Positions 9,476-17,659 of a stretch of 64,000 nucleotides of DNA are shown here, piece after piece (the first letter of the stretch is position 1; every line of letters starts with the position of its first letter). The translations under genes and the position numbers were made by a program. The notes under the pieces were generated by a model, which searched no databases, was not told the DNA's origin, and saw nothing but the letters and a program-made list of their open reading frames with translations. This stretch comes from Aquabacterium sp. Lineage in GTDB: Bacteria; Pseudomonadota; Gammaproteobacteria; Burkholderiales; Burkholderiaceae_C. The DNA lies in contig JARXAJ010000298.1 in assembly GCA_029865965.1 (NCBI GenBank), positions 1-64,000 of the forward strand, in the 5' to 3' direction.

Positions 9476-11620
9476 ATGTTCAGCGTCGACGATCTGCTGA
9501 CCTTTCAACTGCCAAATACCGGCCTGCAAGCTGCTGGCTTCGGTCTGGTTGCGTTGCTGTATGCGGCATATGCAGCCCACCTGGTGCGCGGCGGCCTCTT
9601 GCGCAAGCCCAGCGACCGCGCGGCCCTGTGGTTCACCACGGCGGTGCTGGTCACGGCAGCCTGGGGGCTGACTGGCATGGTCGACCAGGTGTCGACCAAA
9701 CTCGCGACCTGGCACCTGGCGCTGGCCTTCGACCAGCTGCGTTATGCCGCCTGGGCGGGTTTCATGCTGCTGCTGTTGCGGCCGATGGTCACTGCGTTGG
9801 CGCCGTGGCGTGCGCGCTTGTGGCAGGCGTTGCCGGTTCTTCTTCTGGCCTTGGGCGGCGTGTGCAACCTCCTGCTGGGCTTGGCTGTCGGGCCCCAGGC
9901 GCTGGCCGCGCGCGGGCTGGTGATCAGCCAGCTGGCCTGGGCGGTGCTGGGTTTGCTGCTGGTGGAACAGGTCTTCCGTAACCAGGCCGAGCAGAACCGC
10001 TGGGGCGCCAAGCCGCTGTGCCTGGGCCTGGGCCTTCTGTTCCTGTTCGACATCTACCTGTTCAGCCAGGCTTTGATGTTTGGCAGCTTCGACAACGACG
10101 CACTTGCTGCCCGCAGCCTAGTGCATGCGGTGGCGGTGCCGCTGCTGCTGATGGCCAGCAGCCGCAGCCAGCGCTGGCTGACCAAGGTGCAGGTATCGAA
10201 GACCGCAGCGTTCTACTCGGCATCACTGCTGCTGATTGGCCTGTACCTGCTGTTCACCGCCGCAGTTGGCTACTACGTCCGGTTCTTCGGCGGCACCTGG
10301 GGCGGTGCGCTGCAGGTGGCGCTGCTGTTTGCGGCGCTGGTGGTGCTGTTGGTCTTGGTGTTCTCGGGCGCCATGCGCGCGCGGTTGCGGGTGTTCCTGG
10401 GCAAGAACTTCTTCAGCTACCGCTACGACTACCGCCTGGAGTGGCTGCGCTTCACCGCCATGCTGTCAACCAAGAGCGCGCCGCAGGAAGTGGGCGGGCT
10501 GGTGGTGCGCGGCCTGGCCAACATGGTGGAGTGCAGCGCGGGCAGCCTGTGGTTCAAGGCCCTGGGCGATGACCAGTTTGTGCAGTCGGCCGCCTGGAAC
10601 CTGCCCGACCTGCAGGTGCGCGAGCCGGTGGACTCATCGTTCTCACGCCTGATGGGTGAGCGCGAATGGATCATTGACCTGGGCGCTATCCGCGCTGGCA
10701 AGGGCGCGGACGACGAGACCGTGCAGCCGCCAGCCTGGCTGGATGGTCTGCCAGGTGTCTGGCTGGCGGTGCCTCTACTGGTCGGCGATGACATGCTGGG
10801 TTTTGTACTGCTGGCCAAACCCCGAACGGACGTGGCATTAGACTGGGAAGTACGCGACCTGCTCAAGACGGCTGCCCGCCAGGCGGCCGGCTTCCTGGCC
10901 CAGATGCACGCCACCGAGGCCCTGCTGGAAGCGCGCAAGTTCGACGCCTTCAACAAGATGAGCGCTTTCGTCGTGCACGACCTGAAGAACATCATCACCC
11001 AACTGTCGTTGATGACGAAGAATGCCGAGCGCCACAGCGATAACCCCGAATTCCAGGCCGACATGCTGATGACAGTGGAAAGCTCGCTCGAAAAAATGCG
11101 CCAAATGATGGTGCAACTGCGAGAGGGCGAAAAACCTGCCGGCTTGGCATCAGGTGTTGAACTGGCCCCCATCCTCCAACGCATTGAAGACGCGTCAAGA
11201 CACCGTGGCCGAAAAGTCGAGATCCACATGAATGACAGGTTGGCCACGCGCGGCCATGCACAGCGCCTGGAGCGTGTGATCGGCCATGTTGTGCAGAATG
11301 CCCTGGACGCCACGCCCGACTCGGGTAGGGTGTGGGTGCGCTTGGCGCAGGCAGCGGGGCGGGTGCTGGTGGAAGTGGGCGACACCGGCGCCGGTATGTC
11401 GCCTGAATTCATCCAGCACCGGCTGTTCCGGCCCTTCAACTCCACCAAGGCCAACGGCATGGGCATCGGTTCCTACGAGAGCTTTCAGTACATCAAGGAA
11501 CTCGGTGGGAGCATCGACGTGAAGAGTGAACTGGGACAAGGCACGGTGGTCACGCTGCTGATGCCTGTATTCGACCTGCGCACTGGCACCGACCTGCGCG
11601 CGTCCGCGCTGGCAGCATGA
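9476..11620 (+). CDS. prsK: XrtA/PEP-CTERM system histidine kinase PrsK
   Basis: A 714-residue membrane sensor kinase of the PrsK family, which partners PrsR to control PEP-CTERM genes. About the first 310 residues hold multiple hydrophobic helices. A GAF-like region follows (VGGLVVRGLANMVECSAGSLW). The C-terminal kinase has the phospho-acceptor His at about 501 in FVVHDLKNIITQLSLM, the N box HVVQNALDATPDSG and the G box VEVGDTGAGMSPEF. The end overlaps prsR by ATGA, so the pair is translationally coupled. The input signal is unknown. The ATG has only a weak ribosome-binding site. Confidence 0.94.
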   Translation: MFSVDDLLTFQLPNTGLQAAGFGLVALLYAAYAAHLVRGGLLRKPSDRAALWFTTAVLVTAAWGLTGMVDQVSTKLATWHLALAFDQLRYAAWAGFMLLLLRPMVTALAPWRARLWQALPVLLLALGGVCNLLLGLAVGPQALAARGLVISQLAWAVLGLLLVEQVFRNQAEQNRWGAKPLCLGLGLLFLFDIYLFSQALMFGSFDNDALAARSLVHAVAVPLLLMASSRSQRWLTKVQVSKTAAFYSASLLLIGLYLLFTAAVGYYVRFFGGTWGGALQVALLFAALVVLLVLVFSGAMRARLRVFLGKNFFSYRYDYRLEWLRFTAMLSTKSAPQEVGGLVVRGLANMVECSAGSLWFKALGDDQFVQSAAWNLPDLQVREPVDSSFSRLMGEREWIIDLGAIRAGKGADDETVQPPAWLDGLPGVWLAVPLLVGDDMLGFVLLAKPRTDVALDWEVRDLLKTAARQAAGFLAQMHATEALLEARKFDAFNKMSAFVVHDLKNIITQLSLMTKNAERHSDNPEFQADMLMTVESSLEKMRQMMVQLREGEKPAGLASGVELAPILQRIEDASRHRGRKVEIHMNDRLATRGHAQRLERVIGHVVQNALDATPDSGRVWVRLAQAAGRVLVEVGDTGAGMSPEFIQHRLFRPFNSTKANGMGIGSYESFQYIKELGGSIDVKSELGQGTVVTLLMPVFDLRTGTDLRASALAA

Positions 11621-12990
11621 GCAATACGGCCCCGTCGTCGTCGCCGCTGTTGATCGTCGAGGATGATCTGGCGCTGCAGAAGCAGATCAAGTGGAGCCTG
11701 GACCGGTTTGACTGCGTGACGGCGAGTGATCGTGAGTCGGCTCTGGTGGCCTTTCGGCGCCATCAGCCGGCGGTGGTGACGATGGACCTGGGCCTGCCGC
11801 CTGATCCGGATGCGACGAGTGAGGGGTTCAAGCTGCTGGAGCAGTTGCTTGCTGTCGACCCCAACGTCAAGGTGATCGTGCTGACGGGGCAGAACGACCA
11901 GGCCAATGCGCTCAGGGCGATTGCGTTAGGGGCGTACGACTTCTTTGCCAAGCCGTTTGAGCCCGAACTGCTGGGCTTGACCATCGACCGCGCATTTCGT
12001 CTGGCCGAGTTGCAGGCTGAGAACCGGCGGCTGCAGGCAGTCCACCAGCCAGATGCGTTGAGTGGCTTGATCACGCGGGATCCGGCGATGCTTCGCACGT
12101 GCCGATTGATCGAAAAGGTGGCGTCCAGCGATGCAACGGTGCTCTTGTTGGGCGAGAGCGGCACCGGAAAGGAGGTGCTTGCCCAGGGCTTGCACCAAGC
12201 CAGCAAGCGCGTTGGGCGGTTTGTGGGGATCAATTGCGCCGCGATTCCCGAGAACCTGCTGGAGAGCGAACTCTTCGGGCATGAGCGGGGCGCGTTCACT
12301 GGCGCCACCAAGACAACGCCAGGCAAGATTGAATCAGCCGATGGCGGCACGCTGATGTTGGACGAGATCGGCGATCTTCCCCAGTCGTTGCAGGCCAAGC
12401 TGCTGCGTTTCCTGCAAGAGCGAAAGTTTGAGCGGGTTGGCGGCCGGCAGGAGATCGCGGTCGATGTTCGTGTGGTGTGCGCCACGCACCAGCAACTCCA
12501 GACGCTGATTGCAGAACGGCGGTTCCGCGAGGACCTGTACTACAGGTTGGCGGAGATCGTGATCAACATCCCGCCCCTGCGGGATCGCCAGGGCGATGCG
12601 GTGCTGTTGGCGCAGTCATTCCTGCGCCGCTTTGGGCAGGATCAACGGAAAGGGAGTCTCATGTTCACCGACGACGCCTTGGCCGCCATCACGCAGCACC
12701 GATGGGCAGGAAACGTCCGTGAATTGCTCAATGTCGTGCGCCGCGCCGTGATCATGGCTGACGGCGGGCGCGTCACAGCCACCGACCTCGGGCTGGCCGC
12801 TGCGCCTGAATCGGGTGAGCGCGAGGCTGCGCCCGATCTGGACTTGCGCCGCGTTCGGGAGGCCGCCGAACGACAGGCCGTGCTGTCAGCGCTGGCATGG
12901 ACTGACAACAATGTTGCCAAGGCATCGGAGATGCTGGGTGTCAGCCGCCCCACCCTCTACGACTTGATGACACGCCTGTCGATTCGTTGA
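11617..12990 (+). CDS. prsR: PEP-CTERM-box response regulator PrsR (sigma54-dependent activator)
   Basis: A 457-residue NtrC-type regulator. The receiver domain carries the phospho-acceptor D57 (VVTMDLGLPP). The AAA+ domain has Walker A GESGTGKEV, the sigma54-contacting GAFTGA loop at 225-230 and Walker B GGTLMLDEIGDLP. A Fis-type helix-turn-helix lies at the C-terminus (NVAKASEMLGVSRPTLYDLM). The family activates sigma54 promoters of PEP-CTERM genes, and this window has a near-consensus sigma54 promoter ahead of the PEP-CTERM gene at 16809. It overlaps prsK by 4 bases and converges with prsT after only 17 bases. Confidence 0.96.
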   Translation: MSNTAPSSSPLLIVEDDLALQKQIKWSLDRFDCVTASDRESALVAFRRHQPAVVTMDLGLPPDPDATSEGFKLLEQLLAVDPNVKVIVLTGQNDQANALRAIALGAYDFFAKPFEPELLGLTIDRAFRLAELQAENRRLQAVHQPDALSGLITRDPAMLRTCRLIEKVASSDATVLLLGESGTGKEVLAQGLHQASKRVGRFVGINCAAIPENLLESELFGHERGAFTGATKTTPGKIESADGGTLMLDEIGDLPQSLQAKLLRFLQERKFERVGGRQEIAVDVRVVCATHQQLQTLIAERRFREDLYYRLAEIVINIPPLRDRQGDAVLLAQSFLRRFGQDQRKGSLMFTDDALAAITQHRWAGNVRELLNVVRRAVIMADGGRVTATDLGLAAAPESGEREAAPDLDLRRVREAAERQAVLSALAWTDNNVAKASEMLGVSRPTLYDLMTRLSIR

Positions 12991-13007
12991 ATCTCAGGCG
13001 CTCGTTG

Positions 13008-15791
13008 CTACAGCTTCTTCAGCAATTCAGTCACCTCGGGTTGGCCCTCGAACGCAGGGCCTAGCTTGCTGAGTGTTTCGAGTTCCTCGCGCGCCTGCAC
13101 CTTGTCGCCGTTCTTGACCAGCAAACGCGCCAACCCCATTCGAAAGACCGCCTCCTTGGGCGCTTGAGAGACTGCCTTGCGTTGCCACTCGATCGCCTTG
13201 CCTGTCTCGCCGTCAGCAGACAGGGCCAGCGCCAGCGTGTCCATCAGCTGTGCTTCGTTCGGTGATACCTTCAATGCCTGCGCTGCCAGCGTTGCGGCAC
13301 CCGGCTTGTTCTGCTGGACCATCAACCAGGCAACATTGTTCAGTGCCATCGCGTGTTCGGGTCGCAGTGCAAGCACTTCTCGAAAACGGTTCTCGGCGCG
13401 GGCGTAGTTGCCCTTGACCAACCAAGCTGCGCCGAGTTGAAAGACGACCTCTGGATGTCGCGGATGGTCCTTCATCCACGACGTCACGAACGCATCGGCT
13501 TCCTGCAAACGGCCAGCGGCGGCATAGAGTTCCACCAGGCGCACGGCCGCCTCGCGTGTCGATGCACGCTTGAGCGACTCTCGCATGGAGTTGATCGCTG
13601 CAGGCCAATCGCGTTGCAAGGCTTGGATGTCGGACTGCAGCTGCCAGCCGACAGACTCGTTCGGGCGATCCTTCTGAAGCTGCCTGGCGATCGCCAGTCC
13701 TTCATCGAACCGCTTGCGCGACACAGCCACCATGACGAGGGCTCGCCGGGCGGCAATGGAGTCAGGCGCCAGTTCCAGCGCGCGCCTGAGCGATCTCGTG
13801 GCGTTGTCGTGGTCCTGGGCTGCGAGGTAGCCTTCAGCCAGCCTCAGATGCGCCTGCGCCGATCCCGGCTTGATCGTTGTTGCCTTGGTGAGTGTTGCAA
13901 TCGCTTGCCGAAGATTGCCTCCGGCTACCTGGACCCGGGCGAGAGCGTCGAGCAGCAGCAGGTCGTCCGGCATCGCGGCCAACCCAGCCTCTGCCGCAAC
14001 GTTTGCGTTCTTGATGTCATGCCGCCCCAGCATGAAGTCGATCTGCACGACCCGTGCGGCAGCGTCGTCCGGGCTCTCCTTGACGGCGCGATCCAACAAC
14101 TCGACCACCTCTGTGGAGGCTGCGCCGGTGGAGCTCAACAACAGCGCCAATGCAACCATGGCCCGGCTGTTTTTGGGCTCGCGGGCCAGCACGGCCCTGT
14201 AGCGCTGTTGTGCATCCTCGGGTTTCTTTTCTGCCAGATCCAGGGCCACCAGTGTCGTGGTGGCCGCAAAGTAGGTCGGGTCTTTCGTCAGCGCCAGTTC
14301 CAGGCTCTTGCGCGCGCCAGGAATGTCCCTCTGCCTGATCAGCACCTTGCCGCGCAAGTGGTGTGGAAGCGGACTGTCTGCCATCTTTTCTTGCAGCCGA
14401 TCGATGGCCTTCAGCGCCTGTCCCGTTTCATTACGGCGCAGCCTCATGCTGATCAATGCCATGTCGGCATAGGTTGAACCGCCGCTGCCTGTCGCGATGG
14501 ACTCGAGCTCCTGCAGTCCGGCCTCCGGGTTGCCCTTGGACACTTGTGTCAAAGCCACCGCAGTCCGCAGGTTGACTGCGTCGGGACTCAGCTTGAGCGC
14601 ACGCTTGAAGAAGTCTTCAGCACGCACAAGATCGCCGGATAACAGATGCGATTCAGCGGCAAGCGCGAGATCCTCGGCCCTTGGCTGCTGCGCGTCGAGC
14701 AAGGACTTCAGGGGTGCAAGAGCCTTGTCTGGTTCTCCTGCGCGCAAATAGGTTTTTGCCAGCAGGCGGCGCGCCTCGGGCTGCTCAGGTGAGGCAGCGA
14801 GCACCTTCTTCAGATGGCGTTCTGCAAGCAGCGTCGACCCTCCGTTGAGTTCGACTGTCGCGGCCAACTGCAACACACTGGCGTTGTTCGGCGATGACTT
14901 CAGCAGTTGTTGTGTGATGCCCCGAGCAACCTGAAAGTTCGAGTCCAGCAGGGCGACATGCGCCTCGTAGTAGCGCGTCTCCAACCGGTCCGGGAGCACC
15001 TTGCGCATGTCGGCGACGCGGGCCTTGAACGCGGCCATGTCCCGCTGCTGGAACAACAACGCAGCCAGCCCTGCATGGGCCTCGGGATAGCGCGGGTCAC
15101 TGGCGAGGGCGTCCGCGAACGCCTTCTTGGCGCCCTCGAGGTCTCCTTGACTGATCCACAACAACTGGGCCTTGAGCAGCCACGCCTCCCGCAAGCGCGG
15201 CTTGTCCTTCAGCAGGCCGTCGACCTGGGTCAGCGCATCGTCTATCGCACCTTTGCCGGCGGTCAATCGCGCCATTTGCAGCCGCGCGGACAGGTTCTGC
15301 TCATCGGCCGCAAGGGCCGCCTTCAGCGCAATTTCGCACTCGGCCATCTGCCCGAGCGTCGCATGCGCCGCTGCCACGGCCGCCTTCAGTTCGGCATTGA
15401 CCTTTGGCGCGGTGAGCACCGTGGTGTTGTAACGGTCGACCACTGCCTTCGACTGGCCGGCTGCCACCATGGCCTTGGCCAACCAGGGCAGAACTTCGTC
15501 GTTGCTGAACCCCAAGCTTGCTGCGCGGTCCAGTTCTGCGACAGCGCTGGCAGAGTCCCCGTTCAGGAACAACGCACGACCGAGTAGGAATCGGGCTTCA
15601 GCAGACTGCGGGTTGCCTTGCAGCGCCGACTTCAATTGAAGCACTGCGCCAGCAGCGTCCTGTTTGTCGAGCAGAGCCTTGGCGGACGACAACAGCGCTG
15701 CCTCTGACGATCCGCCACAACCGCCCGCGACGGCAATTGCCGCCACCAGTGCCGCCGCCGTTGCAATCCGGTACATCCGATCAGGCTTCAA
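13008..15791 (-). CDS. prsT: XrtA/PEP-CTERM system TPR-repeat lipoprotein PrsT
   Basis: A protein of about 927 residues, built almost entirely of tetratricopeptide repeats, matching PrsT in length and position. The N-terminus is a lipoprotein signal peptide ending AAIAVAGGC with the lipidated Cys at about 25. I choose the TTG at 15791 because GGGAG sits 6-7 bases upstream and it gives a normal n-region (MKPDRMYR). The track's TTG at 15818 and the ATG at 15776 lack such a site. TPR arrays mediate protein-protein contacts; here probably in assembly or export of the EPS or PEP-CTERM proteins. It is transcribed convergently to prsK-prsR. Confidence 0.92.
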   Translation of the reverse strand: MKPDRMYRIATAAALVAAIAVAGGCGGSSEAALLSSAKALLDKQDAAGAVLQLKSALQGNPQSAEARFLLGRALFLNGDSASAVAELDRAASLGFSNDEVLPWLAKAMVAAGQSKAVVDRYNTTVLTAPKVNAELKAAVAAAHATLGQMAECEIALKAALAADEQNLSARLQMARLTAGKGAIDDALTQVDGLLKDKPRLREAWLLKAQLLWISQGDLEGAKKAFADALASDPRYPEAHAGLAALLFQQRDMAAFKARVADMRKVLPDRLETRYYEAHVALLDSNFQVARGITQQLLKSSPNNASVLQLAATVELNGGSTLLAERHLKKVLAASPEQPEARRLLAKTYLRAGEPDKALAPLKSLLDAQQPRAEDLALAAESHLLSGDLVRAEDFFKRALKLSPDAVNLRTAVALTQVSKGNPEAGLQELESIATGSGGSTYADMALISMRLRRNETGQALKAIDRLQEKMADSPLPHHLRGKVLIRQRDIPGARKSLELALTKDPTYFAATTTLVALDLAEKKPEDAQQRYRAVLAREPKNSRAMVALALLLSSTGAASTEVVELLDRAVKESPDDAAARVVQIDFMLGRHDIKNANVAAEAGLAAMPDDLLLLDALARVQVAGGNLRQAIATLTKATTIKPGSAQAHLRLAEGYLAAQDHDNATRSLRRALELAPDSIAARRALVMVAVSRKRFDEGLAIARQLQKDRPNESVGWQLQSDIQALQRDWPAAINSMRESLKRASTREAAVRLVELYAAAGRLQEADAFVTSWMKDHPRHPEVVFQLGAAWLVKGNYARAENRFREVLALRPEHAMALNNVAWLMVQQNKPGAATLAAQALKVSPNEAQLMDTLALALSADGETGKAIEWQRKAVSQAPKEAVFRMGLARLLVKNGDKVQAREELETLSKLGPAFEGQPEVTELLKKL

Positions 15792-15890
15792 ACGACGCTC
15801 CCAGTGGATCTTGGCCAAGACGATGCCCGGCAGGATCGTAGTACATCGATCCTCAAGAGGCCGACCCGCAGCGTGGCGGGTCGTGGAATC

Positions 15891-16586
15891 TCACGCACTT
15901 GGCAGCGGCACGGTCGCGCTGATGGCACGCCGGGAGATCAGGCGGGCGGGCACGCCGCCCCACACCTCGCCAGGACCGATGCGTGTGCCTTTGGTGACCA
16001 CTGCGCCGACCGACACGATGGCACCGTCCCCAATTACCACATCCGGCATCACCACGGCATGCGCCCCAACAGTCACGTCGTTACCGATCCGAACAGTGAA
16101 CAGCTCGAACCGATCGCCTTCGATCACGTGCGCGAACACAACCGCGTCGTGGCCGATGATGGTGCGCTCGCCCATGGTGGTGAGTGGGGGATCGAGCAAT
16201 GCGCCGGCAGCATAGGTGTCCCGACCCAAGCGGGCGCCCAGTGCGAGGTACACGATCCGCATCAGCGGCACCGGCACGAAGTGGGTGCGGACGAGTCCGT
16301 TGAAGATCATCAGATAGAACAGGATGTTGACCTGGGCGGCGAACTCTGCCCGCGTGCCCATGGCCTGCGGCCCTGTTTGCAAGGGCACGGCCCACAAGAA
16401 CAGGCGGTTCGCGCAGATGGCCAGGACATAGAAGAGAACGACGAAAACCATCAGCATCGCCAGGCTGCTGAATCGGCCAAGCGGTGCGTCTCGCAGCAAC
16501 AGCCAACTCACTGCGGATGCCAGCGCCACGACGGCGACGCACAGCAGGGTGAAGCAGGCAATCTGGGGCGGTGTGATCTTGCGCAT
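15891..16586 (-). CDS. membrane-anchored left-handed beta-helix (hexapeptide) acyltransferase
   Basis: About 231 residues. Two hydrophobic helices come first (IACFTLLCVAVVALASAVSWLLL and LAMLMVFVVLFYVLAICA). The C-terminal half has hexapeptide-repeat character (TTMGERTIIGHDAVVFAH, then VRIGNDVTVGAHAVVMPDVV), ending GPGEVWGGVPARLI as in acetyltransferases of this fold. Its probable role is O- or N-acetylation of a sugar at the inner membrane. The ORF track begins at a TTG at 16604; the ATG at 16586 (MRKITPPQ) is equally plausible and neither has a strong ribosome-binding site. It lies divergent from the PEP-CTERM gene. Confidence 0.82.
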   Translation of the reverse strand: MRKITPPQIACFTLLCVAVVALASAVSWLLLRDAPLGRFSSLAMLMVFVVLFYVLAICANRLFLWAVPLQTGPQAMGTRAEFAAQVNILFYLMIFNGLVRTHFVPVPLMRIVYLALGARLGRDTYAAGALLDPPLTTMGERTIIGHDAVVFAHVIEGDRFELFTVRIGNDVTVGAHAVVMPDVVIGDGAIVSVGAVVTKGTRIGPGEVWGGVPARLISRRAISATVPLPSA

Positions 16587-16703
16587 TTGGGGTTGAGCGG
16601 CCAATGGGGTAGGTCACCGCAACCGCAGCGCCACCACCGGGAATGCGGTTCCCGAGTAAAGCCGTCGGAAGATCTTACACTCGGCTCCGGCTGAATGGGG
16701 TGT

Positions 16704-16717
16704 TGACTTCTAAGTCA
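16704..16717. promoter_or_regulatory. perfect inverted repeat upstream of sigma54 promoter, candidate PrsR site
   Basis: TGACTT-CT-AAGTCA is a perfect 6-bp inverted repeat with a 2-base spacer. It lies about 26 bases upstream of the -24 element of the sigma54 promoter for the PEP-CTERM gene. A Fis-type dimeric activator such as PrsR would bind this kind of site. The distance is shorter than for a typical enhancer, so the assignment is an inference. Confidence 0.45.
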
Positions 16718-16742
16718 TTGAAAAGAAACAAACTTCTGCGTC

Positions 16743-16758
16743 TGGCATGCTCGTTGCT
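16743..16758 (+). promoter_or_regulatory. sigma54 (-24/-12) promoter of PEP-CTERM gene
   Basis: The sequence TGGCATGCTCGTTGCT matches the sigma54 consensus TGGCAYG-N4-TTGCW. The invariant GG and GC are separated by exactly 10 bases. Transcription would start near 16769, about 40 bases before the ATG at 16809. The nearby PrsR has the GAFTGA loop needed to activate such a promoter. Confidence 0.85.
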
Positions 16759-16808
16759 AACTTGGCTGGACCCGCGGCATCTGCCACTTTCGCTCAAAGG
16801 ATGTTTCC

Positions 16809-17645
16809 ATGATCAAACTCAAGTCCGTTGTTTCAGCCATCGGCGCAGCTTGCCTGATGGCCATTGCGGCGCCCAGTTTCGCCACGCCCACGCTCGTGTT
16901 CAAGGACGGCGCCAACACATTCAGCATCGATCCTTTCGATGGCTTCGACTGGCAGTCGAATGCAACGGCGGTCGTGTCTCCGCCAGTGTTCAACGGCACC
17001 ACCGTGTTGACCACCAGCTTCCTGGCCTCTGCGTCCAAGATCAAGCTCGAAGGCGGCGGTGACGCCCTCAACGTGTCCGGCCTGGGCGTCGATTACGAGT
17101 TCACTGTCAAGGCAACGATTCGGGAAACCGTGGTGTGCGTGCTTCCTGTGGGCCCTGTCTGCCAGATTGCCGCGTTCACCGCAGTCGGCGGCTCGTACGA
17201 AATCTTCTACGATGATGTTGCGGATTCCAACATCCTGACTGGTACTGGCTTTGTGGATGGCCTGTCGATCCTGACCGGTACAATCGATCCCGGATTTGCA
17301 GGCACGTTCGCCCTGACCAGCGCCACCAGCGGCGCCGGCGTCTTCACCTTCAATGGTGCAGTGATGTCGACCGAAACCGACAACACCAAGGCTGCCTATT
17401 TCGCACCCGCACTGGCGCAGTCCAACGCTGCGTCCACGCTGCAGCTCGGCGGCACCGGGACGTCCTGGACGCCTCCCTCGTCGTGGACCGACGGCGGTGG
17501 CATTCCGACTGGTTCGCTGGTTTTCCAGGCCGACGGCAATCAGACCTTCGACCCCGCCAAGGTTCCGGAACCCGGCACGCTTGCTCTGGTGGGCCTGAGC
17601 CTGGCTGGTCTCGGCTTCGCACGTCGTCGCATCGCCAAGAAGTAA
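16809..17645 (+). CDS. PEP-CTERM sorting-domain protein (exosortase substrate)
   Basis: A 278-residue secreted protein. The N-terminal signal peptide (MIKLKSVVSAIGAACLMAIAAPSFA) is followed by a low-charge, Thr/Ser/Gly-rich, probably all-beta body. The C-terminal PEP-CTERM tripartite signal reads VPEPGTLALVGLSLAGLGFARRRIAKK: PEP motif, hydrophobic helix, basic tail. Exosortase A, encoded at 37153, should cleave this tail. The body contains paired Cys (VVCVLPVGPVCQ). The gene stands alone behind a near-consensus sigma54 promoter and ends in a strong terminator, so it is a monocistronic PrsR target by inference. Its role is probably in the extracellular matrix. Confidence 0.94.
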   Translation: MIKLKSVVSAIGAACLMAIAAPSFATPTLVFKDGANTFSIDPFDGFDWQSNATAVVSPPVFNGTTVLTTSFLASASKIKLEGGGDALNVSGLGVDYEFTVKATIRETVVCVLPVGPVCQIAAFTAVGGSYEIFYDDVADSNILTGTGFVDGLSILTGTIDPGFAGTFALTSATSGAGVFTFNGAVMSTETDNTKAAYFAPALAQSNAASTLQLGGTGTSWTPPSSWTDGGGIPTGSLVFQADGNQTFDPAKVPEPGTLALVGLSLAGLGFARRRIAKK

Positions 17646-17659
17646 GCTGACCCTGCGGG

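Noticed and set aside
15804-16694. 296-residue plus-strand ORF
   Set aside because: It overlaps the hexapeptide acyltransferase on the other strand, whose repeat pattern and membrane helices are clear. The plus-strand product is His/Gln-rich with no domain.
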